DNA of 64,000 bases, taken from positions 620,001 to 684,000 of the forward strand of contig OZ037927.1 in NCBI GenBank assembly GCA_964035575.1, in the 5' to 3' direction. Below, piece by piece: positions 1 to 9,303 of this stretch. Below the pieces are notes generated by a model. It was not told where the DNA came from, searched no databases, and worked only from the letters and a program-made list of their open reading frames with translations. This stretch comes from Rhynchopus sp. YZ270_cl-10 (taxonomy: Eukaryota; Euglenozoa; Diplonemea; Diplonemida; Diplonemidae). How positions within the stretch are numbered: the stretch's first letter is position 1; the number at the start of each line of letters is the position of its first letter. Made by a program: the position numbers and the translations under genes.

Positions 1-271
1 GTGTGATCAGCACGTCATTCAGCGTACGATCCCACTCCCACGGTGACACGGGGTCGTGGTCCAGTAAGGGTGCGCGTATGCTGTGGCGATAGGCTCCCGT
101 CTCCTCCACAGTCTCTATCGCTCCGGCAAGCCAGCTGTCGCCTGCAGGTAGCTTGGTCGATGTCGCAGCAGCTCTACCAGGGGAGTCCTCCACCCGCATG
201 AACTTCTCCAGGTCGTCCGCCGCTGCTGTTGTGAACAGAGAAGACACAGTGGTGTCCCATGGTGTCCCCAT
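1..271 (-). CDS. partial open frame running off the left edge, unknown
   Basis: On the minus strand a frame opens at an ATG at 271 and stays open for about 90 codons to the window edge. Its composition is acidic and protein-like (it includes AADDLEKFMRVEDSPG), unlike the poly-T noise nearby. It lies just downstream, on the same strand, of the hAT-like transposase fragment at 367-624, so it could be a later part of that transposase or an unrelated exon. I could not find a splice that joins the two in frame, and I do not recognise the protein. Confidence 0.35.
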   Translation of the reverse strand, partial: MGTPWDTTVSSLFTTAAADDLEKFMRVEDSPGRAAATSTKLPAGDSWLAGAIETVEETGAYRHSIRAPLLDHDPVSPWEWDRTLNDVLIT

Positions 272-366
272 CACACACTAGCCCACTCAACTTATCTTTT
301 TCTCATGCAGGTGCGTGCAGATCTCCTCCGCATTGTGCAAGTCCTCCTCCAAAACTTTTGTGCTTA

Positions 367-624
367 CAGGGCGGGCATCCGCACCCTCGCGACAAGGGTG
401 AACACCTTCTCGTCGTTGTGCGCCTTCCAGCCATCAACGTATACCGAGATGTGCAGGCTCTTTGCTAGGGCTGCTCTCACAGGAACCATGACCCTGTCAT
501 ACTCAGCCTTAAGTACCCTGTTACCCATCTGGAACCCGCTGGGAATTTTTGACACATCAAATGCTGGCACCAAGCGCTTGATCAGCCAGGTTTTGGCGCA
601 CTCATTAGGGTACCGTACAGGAAA
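367..624 (-). mobile_element. hAT/DUF659-type transposase fragment
   Basis: The minus-strand translation reads, after a non-coding-looking start, a stretch with the layout of the DUF659 region of hAT transposases: a basic/aromatic lead, a PSG turn, a helical segment with KAEYDRVMVPVRAALAK, then ISVYVDGWKAHNDEKVF. The VDGW block matches the TDGW/VDGW block that carries the first catalytic aspartate in that family. The frame ends at 364-366, so only part of a transposase is here. Four non-autonomous hAT-like elements lie elsewhere in the window, which fits a hAT source in this genome. The family call rests on motif layout only. Confidence 0.5.
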
Positions 625-774
625 CAAGTTAGCAGGAGAAACCAAGAAAAACCAGGCTAAATTGACCCCAGATGCACCAAAACTATGATTTTTGATACAG
701 AAAAAAAAATTCAAAAAATTCCCCCCACATTTTTTACGTTTTTTTGTGCAGAACTGTCACCCGTTTTTTATTCG

Positions 775-852
775 AGTTTAAAACGTTTAAAACGTTTAAA
801 ACGCGTTTTAAATAATTTAAAATGTTTAAAACGTTTTAAACGTTTTAAACGC
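775..852. repeat. TTTAAAACG palindromic short-unit array
   Basis: A run of GTTTAAAAC-like units reads first in one orientation and then, after GCGTTTTAAATAATTTAAAA, in the other, giving a self-complementary block next to the first foldback element. The 100 bases before it are poly-T/poly-A with no gene. Confidence 0.7.
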
Positions 853-880
853 AAAATTAGGAACACTGGCCCCCCCCCCC

Positions 881-1721
881 CCTAGGCATACTGTGCAGGC
901 GAGCCGTTTTTAGGCGAGTTTTTCGTTTTCCTGATTTTCAGGAAAAACTCGCCAAAAACTCGCCCTACTCGCCCATTACTCGCCTATTACTCGCCAAAAC
1001 TCGCCAAAAACTCGCCAAAACTCGCCAAAAACTCGCCTAAACTCGCCTAAACTCGCCCACATTTGGGTGCAAATCCTGGTGCACATACGCACCTTGGGGG
1101 TGAAAATGTGCACCAGGATGTGAAAATGGAGGGCGGGGGTGACTGATGACAACATGCCACTCGAAAACACACAAAAAAATTGAAATTGTGTCACTTGTAC
1201 GTCTAAAGGCAACCATGTCACGGCAGTGGCTGACAGGCATGTATGTAAACATTTGCTCCAGGGGAAGATCCAAGCGTGCCATAGATCCCGGGGGACAAGA
1301 CGTGCTACAATCCGGAGGATGACGAAGACATGAGCCGGGGCTACACTCGCTATACAACAATGTCCTCGCCATGCCGGTAAATGGCAACCCTGCAGGCCAC
1401 CCCTTGGCGGTATTCCACCACGACTACATCGCACCCATCTGTGCAAACTTCATGGATCCGCAGAAGCTACAGCTGGACTGGTGGTACTGGTTGTGGAAGC
1501 CTACAAAGCAAACTGTAGAGGTCTTGTTCAAGTGGAACGAAAAAATTTTTCTCTTCAAAACTCAAATTTCCCTCATATTTTCGTGTGTACACTTTTCCCA
1601 AGGTAAAATCCCTACCAAAAAAAAAACTCGCCAAAACTCGCCCCCCAAAAATGGGCGAGTTTTAGGCGAGTTTTTGGCGAGTAGGCGAGTTTTTTTTACT
1701 CGCCCGCACAGTATGCCTAGG
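881..1721. mobile_element. foldback element, CCTAGGCATACTGTGC ends, GGCGA arms
   Basis: Left end CCTAGGCATACTGTGC (881-896) is repeated inverted at 1706-1721. Just inside, both arms are built of tandem CTCGCCAAAA/GGCGAGTTTT units (about 900-1060 and 1625-1705). The outer CCTAGG can be read either as part of the inverted repeat or as a 6-bp target duplication. The middle (about 1060-1520) is non-repetitive and protein-like on the plus strand (LQLDWWYWLWKPTKQTV near 1470), which may be a captured gene fragment; no complete gene is present. A second element with the same terminal signature lies at 42384-42593. Confidence 0.75.
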
Positions 1722-3320
1722 GGAGGGTCACTGCACGTTAAATCTCTCGATAAATGCGATTTTTCCGATTTTGATCCTCAGAACCGCAGAAGTCCCCGAA
1801 AACTATACCAAACCACCTAGGGGACCCAAAAAACGCACCAGCGCCCCAGTTTTGACACAGAAACACTCAGATGATGCCTGAAATGCAATTTTAAAAGAGT
1901 GCCTACAGAACTTGTACCTGCCCACCCCCGTAGATAGAGCAACTCACGCATCCATCACGCCTCAGTGTGGGCCAGGGGCCAGAAAAGCCCCCAAAGCCAC
2001 ATATTTTCACCCCAGAACCTATCCCGAGGGGTACCCAGGCTGTTTCGGGGTGTTTAGAGGGACTTGGTGGAACTTAGAACCATGTTTCAAAAAGGGTACA
2101 AGTACTGTGCCAAGGGTTTGCCCTCTCAAGGGACCAAGTACTTGTACCCTTTTTGAAACATGGTTCTAAGTTCCACCAAGTCCCTCTAAACACCCCGAAA
2201 CAGCCTGGGTACCCCTCGGGATAGGTTCTGGGGTGAAAATATGTGGCTTTGGGGGCTTTTCTGGCCCCTGGCCCACACTGAGGCGTGATGGATGCGTGAG
2301 TTGCTCTATCTACAGGGGGGGGTGGGCAAGGTACAAGTTGGTGGTCACTTTTAAAAAATGCAAAAAAGTCGCTCAGAAGTGGTCAAAAGTGCCCAAAACC
2401 GGGCGGAATTCGATTTTTGGGGTCCAAATGGGCCTATGGTGTGGTTTTTTTGACCTCAGGGGGTATTTTTTGATTTATTGCCTACTTCACGTTTTTTGAC
2501 GGCTTCAGATACCTTAGGGTGGGAAAACCCTTGGTACCAGGTGCGTGACACTTTTTGAAACATAGTTCTAAGTTCCACCAAGTCCCTCTAAACACCCCGA
2601 AACAGCCTGGGTACCCCTCGGGATAGGTTCTGGGGTGAAAATATGTGGCTTTGGGGGCTTTTCTGGCCCCTGGCCCACACTGAGGCGTGATGGATGCGTG
2701 AGTTGCTCTATCTACAGGGGGGGGTGGGCAAGGTACAAGTTGGTGGTCACTTTTAAAAAATGCAAAAAAGTCGCTCAGAAGTGGTCAAAAGTGCCCAAAA
2801 CCGGGCGGAATTCGATTTTTGGGGTCCAAATGGGCCTATGGTGTGGTTTTTTTGACCTCAGGGGGTATTTTTTGATTTATTGCCTACTTCACGTTTTTTG
2901 ACGGCTTCAGATACCTTAGGGTGGGAAAACCCTTGGTACCAGGTGCGTGACACTTTTTGAAACATAGTTCTAAGTTCCACCAAGTCCCTCTAAACACCCC
3001 GAAACAGCCTGGGTACCCCTCGGGATAGGTTCTGGGGTGAAAATATGTGGCTTTGGGGGCTTTTCTGGCCCCTGGCCCACACTGAGGCGTGATGAATGTG
3101 TGATTTGCTCTATCTACGGGGGTGGGCAGGTACAAGTTCTGTAGGCATTTTTTTAAAATTGCATTTCAGGCATCATCTGAGTATTTCTGTGTCAAAACTG
3201 GGGCGCTGGTGCGTTTTTTGGGTCCCCTAGGTGGTTTGGTATAGTTTTCGGGGACTTCTGCGGTTCTGAGGATCAAAATCGGAAAAATCGCATTTATCGA
3301 GTACAGTGACCCTCCCCTAC
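1718..3320. mobile_element. foldback element with a triplicated right arm
   Basis: TAGGGGAGGGTCACTG at 1718-1733 returns inverted at the right end (about 3304-3320), followed by GATAAATGCGATTTTTCCG in both arms. The left arm runs to about 2105. The right arm begins at about 2145 and is then repeated directly with a 402-bp period: 2157-2558, 2559-2960, and a partial third unit to about 3150 before the unique terminal part. The two complete units are almost identical, so the duplication is recent. The 88-codon frames inside the units are by-products. The element abuts, or is interrupted at its left end by, the foldback at 881-1721. Confidence 0.75.
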
Positions 3321-3943
3321 CCCCCCCCCCCCCCCGAGATAGGTCAAAGGAAATAGTATTTACTGACTTCTGTCGTCCGGTTGGTCAAAGCTGAGGGAGT
3401 TATTGGTCCACAGCTCAAAATGGTTCATTACCATAGCAGCGTGTTTGATAAGATGAAACTCAAGCTATGTGCTTCGTCAAAGAAAGATAAGGGGGTTGAG
3501 GGGAGAGACTTTTTTTGTTCTAAAAATGGAATATTGGGTGGCAAGGGGTGGGTGGGTAATCTATAAAATCGTTTGAAAAATGGAATGAAAAAGGTTTTTG
3601 TTTTGGTTTTAGACAACATGAAGTCGCCAGGTTTTTTAAAATGCTAGAGAGTTGCTATTGTTGTCTCACTTATCTTTAAAAAAAAAGATGAGATTTTAAC
3701 GCACAATACCCATTCTCCTCTCAAGAAAAGGTAGACCGTCAACGCTCTCCCTCTCTCCCCTCTTCCCACAGTTTTTAACTCTAATATTTTTTTGCTGGGA
3801 AAACCCACAAAAAAAAAATCGCTTATAAATTGGCAGTTTGTACCTTTGGTACACCTCACTACACTGTTGTTGGTGGACCGTCTTGAAACCATTCTGTATA
3901 CCTACCTTTCTTCTTCTTCTTCTTCTTTGTCCTCAGGTAGCTA
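3321..3943. other. gap: no gene seen
   Basis: A poly-C tract (3321-3335) is followed by AT-rich sequence with a CTT-rich microsatellite at about 3909-3928. A short hairpin with AAGC/GCTT stem and TATGT loop (about 3463-3475) follows AGATGA, as in the CTCTCGT-loop hairpins described elsewhere in this list. No coding pattern persists on either strand. Confidence 0.5.
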
Positions 3944-4161
3944 CACGACGGTGATGTAACGGGTGTTACAAGTGGAGTTACAAGTGAGTTACATGTAACT
4001 TTTGTTACATGTAACTCACTTGTAACCCACCAGTTACAACCTGATTTTGCCTGTAATTCATGTATCCCACTTGTAACTCACTTGTAACTCACTTGTAACG
4101 GTTTTTCACTTGTAACGTTACAAGTAACTTCACTTGTAATGTACTGTACATCACCGTCGTG
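3944..4161 (+). mobile_element. TA-flanked miniature inverted-repeat element, copy 1
   Basis: Terminal repeats CACGACGGTGATGTA (left) and its inverse at 4147-4161 are flanked by TA on both sides (3942-3943, 4162-4163), the mark of a Tc1/mariner-like insertion. The interior consists of many CACTTGTAAC/GTTACAAGTG units in both orientations around a core that contains CCAGTTACAACCTGATTTTG. The other copy at 63334-63489 has the same outer ends in the same orientation but this core inverted. No transposase is encoded. Confidence 0.88.
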
Positions 4162-4163
4162 TA

Positions 4164-4415
4164 ACATGCCGTGAATTGGCGATATCGTGTTGCTTAATAG
4201 AAAGTAGAACCGAAAGTCTCACTCAAGGCTGTCTTTTACAGATGCATGCCAAAAACGCGGCCCTGCCACATAGCTTCTTTTTAAAACACAATTCTATTGT
4301 TTCATAACTGCCCAAAAAAACACAAAAAAAAACAGTCTCCTAATTGCACTATCATAAAGTATAGGCTGGAGGGTACTGACCATTTCTCTTTTCCTCTCTC
4401 TATTCATCTTAAACC
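4164..4415. other. gap: downstream flank of the 169-aa gene
   Basis: AT-rich sequence with A-runs at 4315-4330. It would hold the 3' untranslated region of the minus-strand gene that ends at 4416. Nothing else is recognised. Confidence 0.4.
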
Positions 4416-4925
4416 TCATCGCAGCTCATCTACTTCCTCCAAATCCTCGAGAATCTTTGCGGCGAAGAGAAGTCGCTCGCGTCTTTGCATGAGTAGGGTG
4501 TCAACAAGACGGATGAGGGATTTGTTTAGTTCTTCAACAAGCTTGCCTATCCGGAATCGGGGATGGGCCGATGCGGAGACGTCACCACCGAAGTCAAAGG
4601 GGAGCTCTGGGGTAGGGCTGAGCGGCCACTGAAAGGCAAGCGAGTTTGCTTTGTTTGGGAGCAGCTTTTTGTGCAGCCCGGAGAGGTACAGAATCTGCTG
4701 CATCTCCACCTCCACCCACGCGGTGGCGTACTTCAGAAGCTCGCGGACCATCACCTTGCATTCCTCCATTGTGTAGAGTTGGTCGCTCCGAAGGCGCATG
4801 AGGACATCCTGCCGCAGGCCTTTGAAGCTGAAGTTGATAATGTTCCCAGTGTCGTCAAATGTCCATTGCTTAGGCCCAGCGGAGCGGACGGCGCGTTTTT
4901 TGCGGAGTTTCGTGTTGGTGCTCAT
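4416..4925 (-). CDS. unrecognised 169-aa basic/helical protein
   Basis: A single-exon frame of 169 residues. I chose the ATG at 4925 because the upstream in-frame residues are the proline/serine and aromatic noise typical of untranslated sequence, whereas from MSTNTKLRKKRAVRS on the composition is that of a protein. It has a short basic N-terminus, a middle with KQWTFDDTGNIINFSFKGL, two long amphipathic helices (about residues 50-90) and an acidic helical C-terminus (about 125-169, ending LEDLEEVDELR). There is no signal peptide or membrane segment. I do not recognise the family. The upstream side carries a partial copy of the 115-bp dispersed repeat (5062-5106) and a foldback (5266-5411), so its promoter region is short or repeat-derived. 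The gene call is fairly secure from composition and length; function is unknown. Confidence 0.7.
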   Translation of the reverse strand: MSTNTKLRKKRAVRSAGPKQWTFDDTGNIINFSFKGLRQDVLMRLRSDQLYTMEECKVMVRELLKYATAWVEVEMQQILYLSGLHKKLLPNKANSLAFQWPLSPTPELPFDFGGDVSASAHPRFRIGKLVEELNKSLIRLVDTLLMQRRERLLFAAKILEDLEEVDELR

Positions 4926-5061
4926 TTGGGGAGAGGGAGGGAGGGGGAAAGGGGGTGGGGAGTGTCTAGGATTGAAGTGTGCTTTGTAGTAGCGGGAGTG
5001 GGAGACCGTCAACAGGGCGGAGTGAAAAAGGGCCAAAAAAAAAAAAGAAGAAAGTTTGAAC

Positions 5062-5106
5062 TTTCAAATACAAAAATCCCTCTCGTGAACAGTGTACCTT
5101 TTGGTA
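5062..5106 (+). repeat. partial copy of the 115-bp dispersed repeat
   Basis: Carries CCCTCTCGTGAACAGTGTAC plus the following TTTTGGTAC, matching the left third of the full copies at 11701-11817, 51648-51765, 55333-55442 and 60502-60619. It sits about 140 bp upstream of the start codon of the minus-strand gene at 4925. Confidence 0.75.
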
Positions 5107-5265
5107 CAAAAAATGACCGGCTGAAAAAAAAATTAGATAAAAGGGTAATATGGTTGAGGAAAGGGGGGTAAAATGGGATGGCTTTTTTTTTTCTCTTTTT
5201 TTTTTAAATGCAACTCTTAAGGGTCGTAGAACGAAGCGCCGCGAGCCCGAGAGGGAGGGGGTGGA

Positions 5266-5411
5266 CTAATGGTGTCAGTATTGTGATGCAGAGCGGAGCC
5301 CATTGGAATACATCAAAATACATCAAAAGTACATCGCGTATTGTGATGTATTTTGCTGTATTTTGCGTATTCCAATGGGCTCCGCTCCCATCACAATACT
5401 GCCACCATTAG
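5266..5411. mobile_element. 146-bp near-perfect foldback
   Basis: CTAATGGTGTCAGTATTGTG at the left end is matched inverted at the right end, and the pairing continues through AGCGGAGCCCATTGGAATAC, leaving a short centre of CATCAAAATA-type units. It has the form of a miniature element with almost no interior. I see no clear target duplication. Confidence 0.75.
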
Positions 5412-5547
5412 GGGGGTACGTTGTTAACTTTAAACAAAAGAATCTAAGAGAACTAGAGGTGTACTGGGAGGTGGGGGGGGTTTTTTTTTATAGTAGTAAG
5501 TAAAAAGAACTGAATTTCTTTTTATTTAAAACAAACTGTAAGTGTTC

Positions 5548-5603
5548 ATGCAGGCACACCCTCCGACTGTCCCACATACAATGCCAGCCATCCGGATGAA
5601 AGC
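5548..5603 (+). repeat. 56-bp dispersed repeat, copy 1 of 2
   Basis: ATGCAGGCACACCCTCCGAC followed by CACATA, ATGCCAGCC and CGGATGAAAGCA is found again at 33826-33880. The sequence around both copies is AT-rich and gene-free. The rest of 5412-5860 is T-rich with no coding signal. Confidence 0.7.
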
Positions 5604-5880
5604 ACAAATTAAAGGAGGGAGGGAGGGGTTTGGAAAATGGTATACTTTGTTTTGAAAGTGCTTTTTTTTTTTGTGCTCTGTTTATTTTGTTTTGATTTGT
5701 GTCGCTAGACGTGAAGTCAGAGAGGAAGAGAGTGTGTTACCTTACATATGAAAAGACTACGTATCCTCTTTCTCATCCACTGTAAGGGAGTTTGAATGGG
5801 GTTTTTTATGAAGTTTTTTGTTGTGTTTGCTTTTGTGCTCTTGTTTTGTTTTTTTTTTTTTGAAAACTTGGTTCTATTAG

Positions 5881-6330
5881 TCATGGATGTAGAAAGTACG
5901 TGACGAAAAAAAAGTACCTTTTTTCCAAAAATCGGGTTACGTGATACTTCACGTACGTGACGTTTTTTGAAAAAAAATTTTACGTGATTTACGTGATTTC
6001 GAAAAAAAAACGAAAAAAAGTACTTTTTTTTTTTGAAAAAAAAAAAAGTACTTTTTTTTCCACGTGAAAATCAACGTACGTGAAAATATTGGAGCGTTTT
6101 CGGCCATAAAAATGCCCGAAAACACCCGCATTTGCATTTCCGGAATCCGCCCATTCTGTGGTGGGGGAAAAACAGAAAAATGGACAAAATTTTAGTGACT
6201 ACAATTTTCACGAAATATGAACCCACACCCAAATGGGTAAAAAAGTACTTTTTTTTTTCATTTTTCGTCACGTACTTTTTTACTTTTTTTTTAAAAAAAA
6301 AAGTACGTGAAGTACTTTCTACATCCATGA
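5881..6330. mobile_element. 450-bp inverted-repeat element nested in a 50-bp repeat
   Basis: Ends TCATGGATGTAGAAAGTAC and its exact inverse. It splits a copy of the 50-bp repeat family: the left half (GAAAACTTGGTTCTATTAG, up to 5880) and right half (from 6331, TTAGTGTAGCCACCCGAGG) join to the family consensus if one TTAG is removed, so TTAG (5877-5880 and 6331-6334) is the target duplication. The interior is full of GTACGTGA/AAGTACTTTT repeats and carries, on the minus strand (about 6112-6235), the CCACCAC...GATTCCGGAAATGC module also found in the hAT-like elements. No transposase is encoded. Confidence 0.88.
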
Positions 6331-6360
6331 TTAGTGTAGCCACCCGAGGATGAACTCCAC

Positions 6361-9303
6361 TAGATTTTTTTTTTGTGTAACATAGAGAGGGAGAGGGAGA
6401 AAGGGAGAGAGCCAAATAACTCCCCCTCCCCCTCCCTCACCATGCCACCCGAGAAGAGAAAAAAGAGCAAAAAAAAATTGGAACACCTTGAAACGTGGGT
6501 AGACACCTCACCCTATACTGACAAAGTGCCTAGTTCACTGCTTGGGGTGTACCCCTGGCCGCTTTAAAGAAAACGAAACATTGCGTCGTATAGACCACAC
6601 ACCCTTCAACTAGAAGAGGTGGGTTTTTTGTACAACACCGATTTTATTTTATATTGTGAGACATCCCCAATCCCCAATACGCAACACAATGAAAAAACTC
6701 CCTGTGAGACATTATTTGTTTTTCTACATTAAAGAGATGCTACCTTCCTGCAGAGAGAGCTTTCAGTATTTTTTTTTTTTGTTATTTTTTTTTGATAAAT
6801 TGTTGGAGTAGTGTAGTTGCCTTCGTTATGTTGCCACAGTTGTGCAATCTCCACTGTCAATTTTTGCGCTTGTTTTGGCTTTTTTTTTGCTTATTCTATA
6901 TTTTGTAGAAACATCCAAGAAAGGGTACATTGCTTTGAGATCATCTACTTCATCCACGATCTCATTCAGAAAAGAGTTTTTTTTTTTTTTCATGCAATAC
7001 GACGACGCTTTGCGGGAGGCTGGAAGCGAGCTGGCTCTGGTGTTGCAGATTCAGACGTTGTGGACGTGCACACAACGTACCCAGCCATCGTGAAGACCCC
7101 CGTCGGGGGCGCGCCACCATCCCAATCCTGGCTCGCTAGAGTCGGCGCGCCACTGTTCCCTACACTGCCCCCCAGGAGCACCCCATGGCATTGCGCGCCC
7201 GACACCGCACCCGAAAGGCACCCCACCCTCCAGGGACGAAGGTCATCGTACGGTGAAGAAGCAGAAGCGTACAGGCACGGGGTCACACCCAGGTCGCAGC
7301 TGAAGACCTCTGTGTACATCCTCGACGGCTTTTGAAACAAAAAAAGGAAAGCAAAGTTGGAAAAAAAATGTGTGAATTTAGGAGGAAAGAGACGACAAGA
7401 GGAACACGGTGTTCTGTGGATATTTTTTTTTTGTGGGGGGAAAATAAATAATAATTTTTGGTCCTCATGCCGAAAAATGGCATCAATTGTGTGAAGTTTT
7501 GAGGCACATTTCGTGGCCCTCAGTGAGACCAATGAAGACAGAAACGCCAACTCCACGGACATTACAGAAATGTGCAATGTCGCTTTCCTTTCCGGTGGGA
7601 TGTGCTGAAGGGGGTGTTTTACACCCAGGGGACGTCAGCGAGGTTGGGCGAATTGCAATGCCTCAAGACAGTTGGAAAGGGTTGCAATACGCCCACAGCA
7701 TAGTGTTGATAGTTCATATGGGTTTTTTGACGAACCTTGAGGTATTTCCTCACTCTGAGTTGAAGCGCATCCTGAATAAAATGGTTTCTTCAATCAACCG
7801 AAACTCTAGAAAATGGCGAAAAAAAAATCGATAAAATGGCGGAAGTAATACACGGTGGGTAGGGTGCAGAAGACGGAGGTGTTGACAGTTTGCCAAAGAA
7901 TTGATTAAAAAGGCCCAAACCAATCCACACATGGGGGGGACGAGGACTACACTACTCCAAAAAAAATCTACGCCGAAAAAGACAACGGCTCCTGACTCAC
8001 GTGAAAGAGTGTCCGAGTCGACCAAGAAGAAGAAGATGAAAGAAACGAAAGCAAGCGGAGGTAGGGAGCGCGACCAGGAACGTGTCAACAAGAAGAGTGC
8101 AGGGAAGAGGACAGAGAGGAGGAGCATGCGCCACTGACTTCCTACTTCTCCCACACCTTCTCCCCACAAGACACCACCCCATCAATACACCACTCTCCAA
8201 CAACAACCATACGGCATCAGTCTGGCACGTACCAAACGGAACAAAGACGAAGCCTGAACCCACAATCGCCGAAGCAACCAAAGCGGAACACACACACACA
8301 AAGGCAAAAAAAAGGGCCCGACACCACACCTACACTTCTCTACGACATCACAGGATGATGAGGACACACAGAACAACACGTGCCGCCAGGGATAGTAACA
8401 AGTAAAAAAAAAAGGAGTCGAGGGAAGGAAATGGGAGGGGGAAACAGACCGCTTTATTTTCTCTTCTTTCCTTTTTTTCCATTCAAACGAAGAACACTTT
8501 AAAAGCAATCAATTTGCGGGGTTTGCTTAGATAGTACTGGGGAGGTGGTTTTATTAGCTAGAAGAACGACTAAAACGGTGCGTGGTTTTATTTTTATTTT
8601 TATTTTATTTTCTCTTACGGTGTGCGCGGGGATCGACGAGCGGGAAATTTCGGAGCATGAAAACATTTTTCCTGATTTTAAACTATCACGGGATAGCAGA
8701 CGGAAAAAAAACCAAACAAAAAAACTACTTTCATATACTCCACTCAAGAGAAAGCACAAAAAAACAAAAAAGGTTGCAGACAAAAAAAAAATCACTCTCA
8801 TTTGTCAGAGAGAAGCACCAAAAGGTACTATTTTTTTTAAAAACCAGATGCAGACAAACACTCCCAACAATGCAGCAAGGCCTGGTACCGCCTTGGCTGA
8901 AACTAAAAACATTGTTTCATATACATTCTTTTTCTAATGAAAAGAAGGTACAGAGGGTGCTAAAGAAGTACCCTTGCTTTTTTAGCACCCTTTAGTTAAA
9001 AACAAAAAAATATATATCTGAGGACATGGCTTTTGAGGCGCACAAAGCATTCCCGAGTACGTCCTCAGCTACGCCCTGAGTATTTTTTATTAATTCCCCC
9101 ACCCCCCGGCCTTAGCGAGGCCGACTTCGCACCACGTTGCACTGTATGAGAAAAAACTGTTTTTTTTTTTTTTAGGGATGAAGGGGGGTGGATTCGCACT
9201 TTTGTGCACCCCCCGTTTGGCCACACCCATTTATATATTTTTTTTGGCTTTTTTTTTTTTTGTGTGATTTCTACATCTTTTTCCCCCTCCCACTTTAAAC
9301 CAT
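6361..9303. other. gap: repeats and one GC-rich patch, no firm gene
   Basis: The sequence is mostly poly-T and A-rich. It holds a 70-bp repeat copy (6794-6858) and a hairpin with AGGGTGCTAAA arms (about 8954-8993). A GC-rich patch at 6990-7335 is open on both strands: minus 7319-6990 would give 109 residues ending PPAKRRRIA, and the plus strand is also open to a stop at 7335. I cannot decide between them, and it may be an old exon. Frames at 7900-8400 are purine-rich and compositionally biased, so I do not call them. Confidence 0.4.
6794..6858 (+). repeat. 70-bp dispersed repeat, copy 1
   Basis: GATAAATTGTTGGAGTAGTG, then TAGTTGCC, TTGCCACAG, GTGCAATCTCCACTGTC. Other copies are at 10310-10378 (inside a TAP42 intron), 20812-20884 and 32982-33048. 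The outer GGAG/CTCC and AGTG/CACT segments could pair. Confidence 0.85.

Noticed and set aside
2233-2901. Two identical 88-codon plus-strand frames
   Set aside because: They are copies of the same stretch in the 402-bp tandem arm of a foldback, with no coding character.
4563-5171. 202-codon plus-strand frame
   Set aside because: Antisense of the 169-aa gene; it runs on into A-rich non-coding sequence.
7487-8405. Plus-strand lysine/arginine-rich frames
   Set aside because: Compositional bias from purine-rich DNA, no supporting motif or consistent frame.
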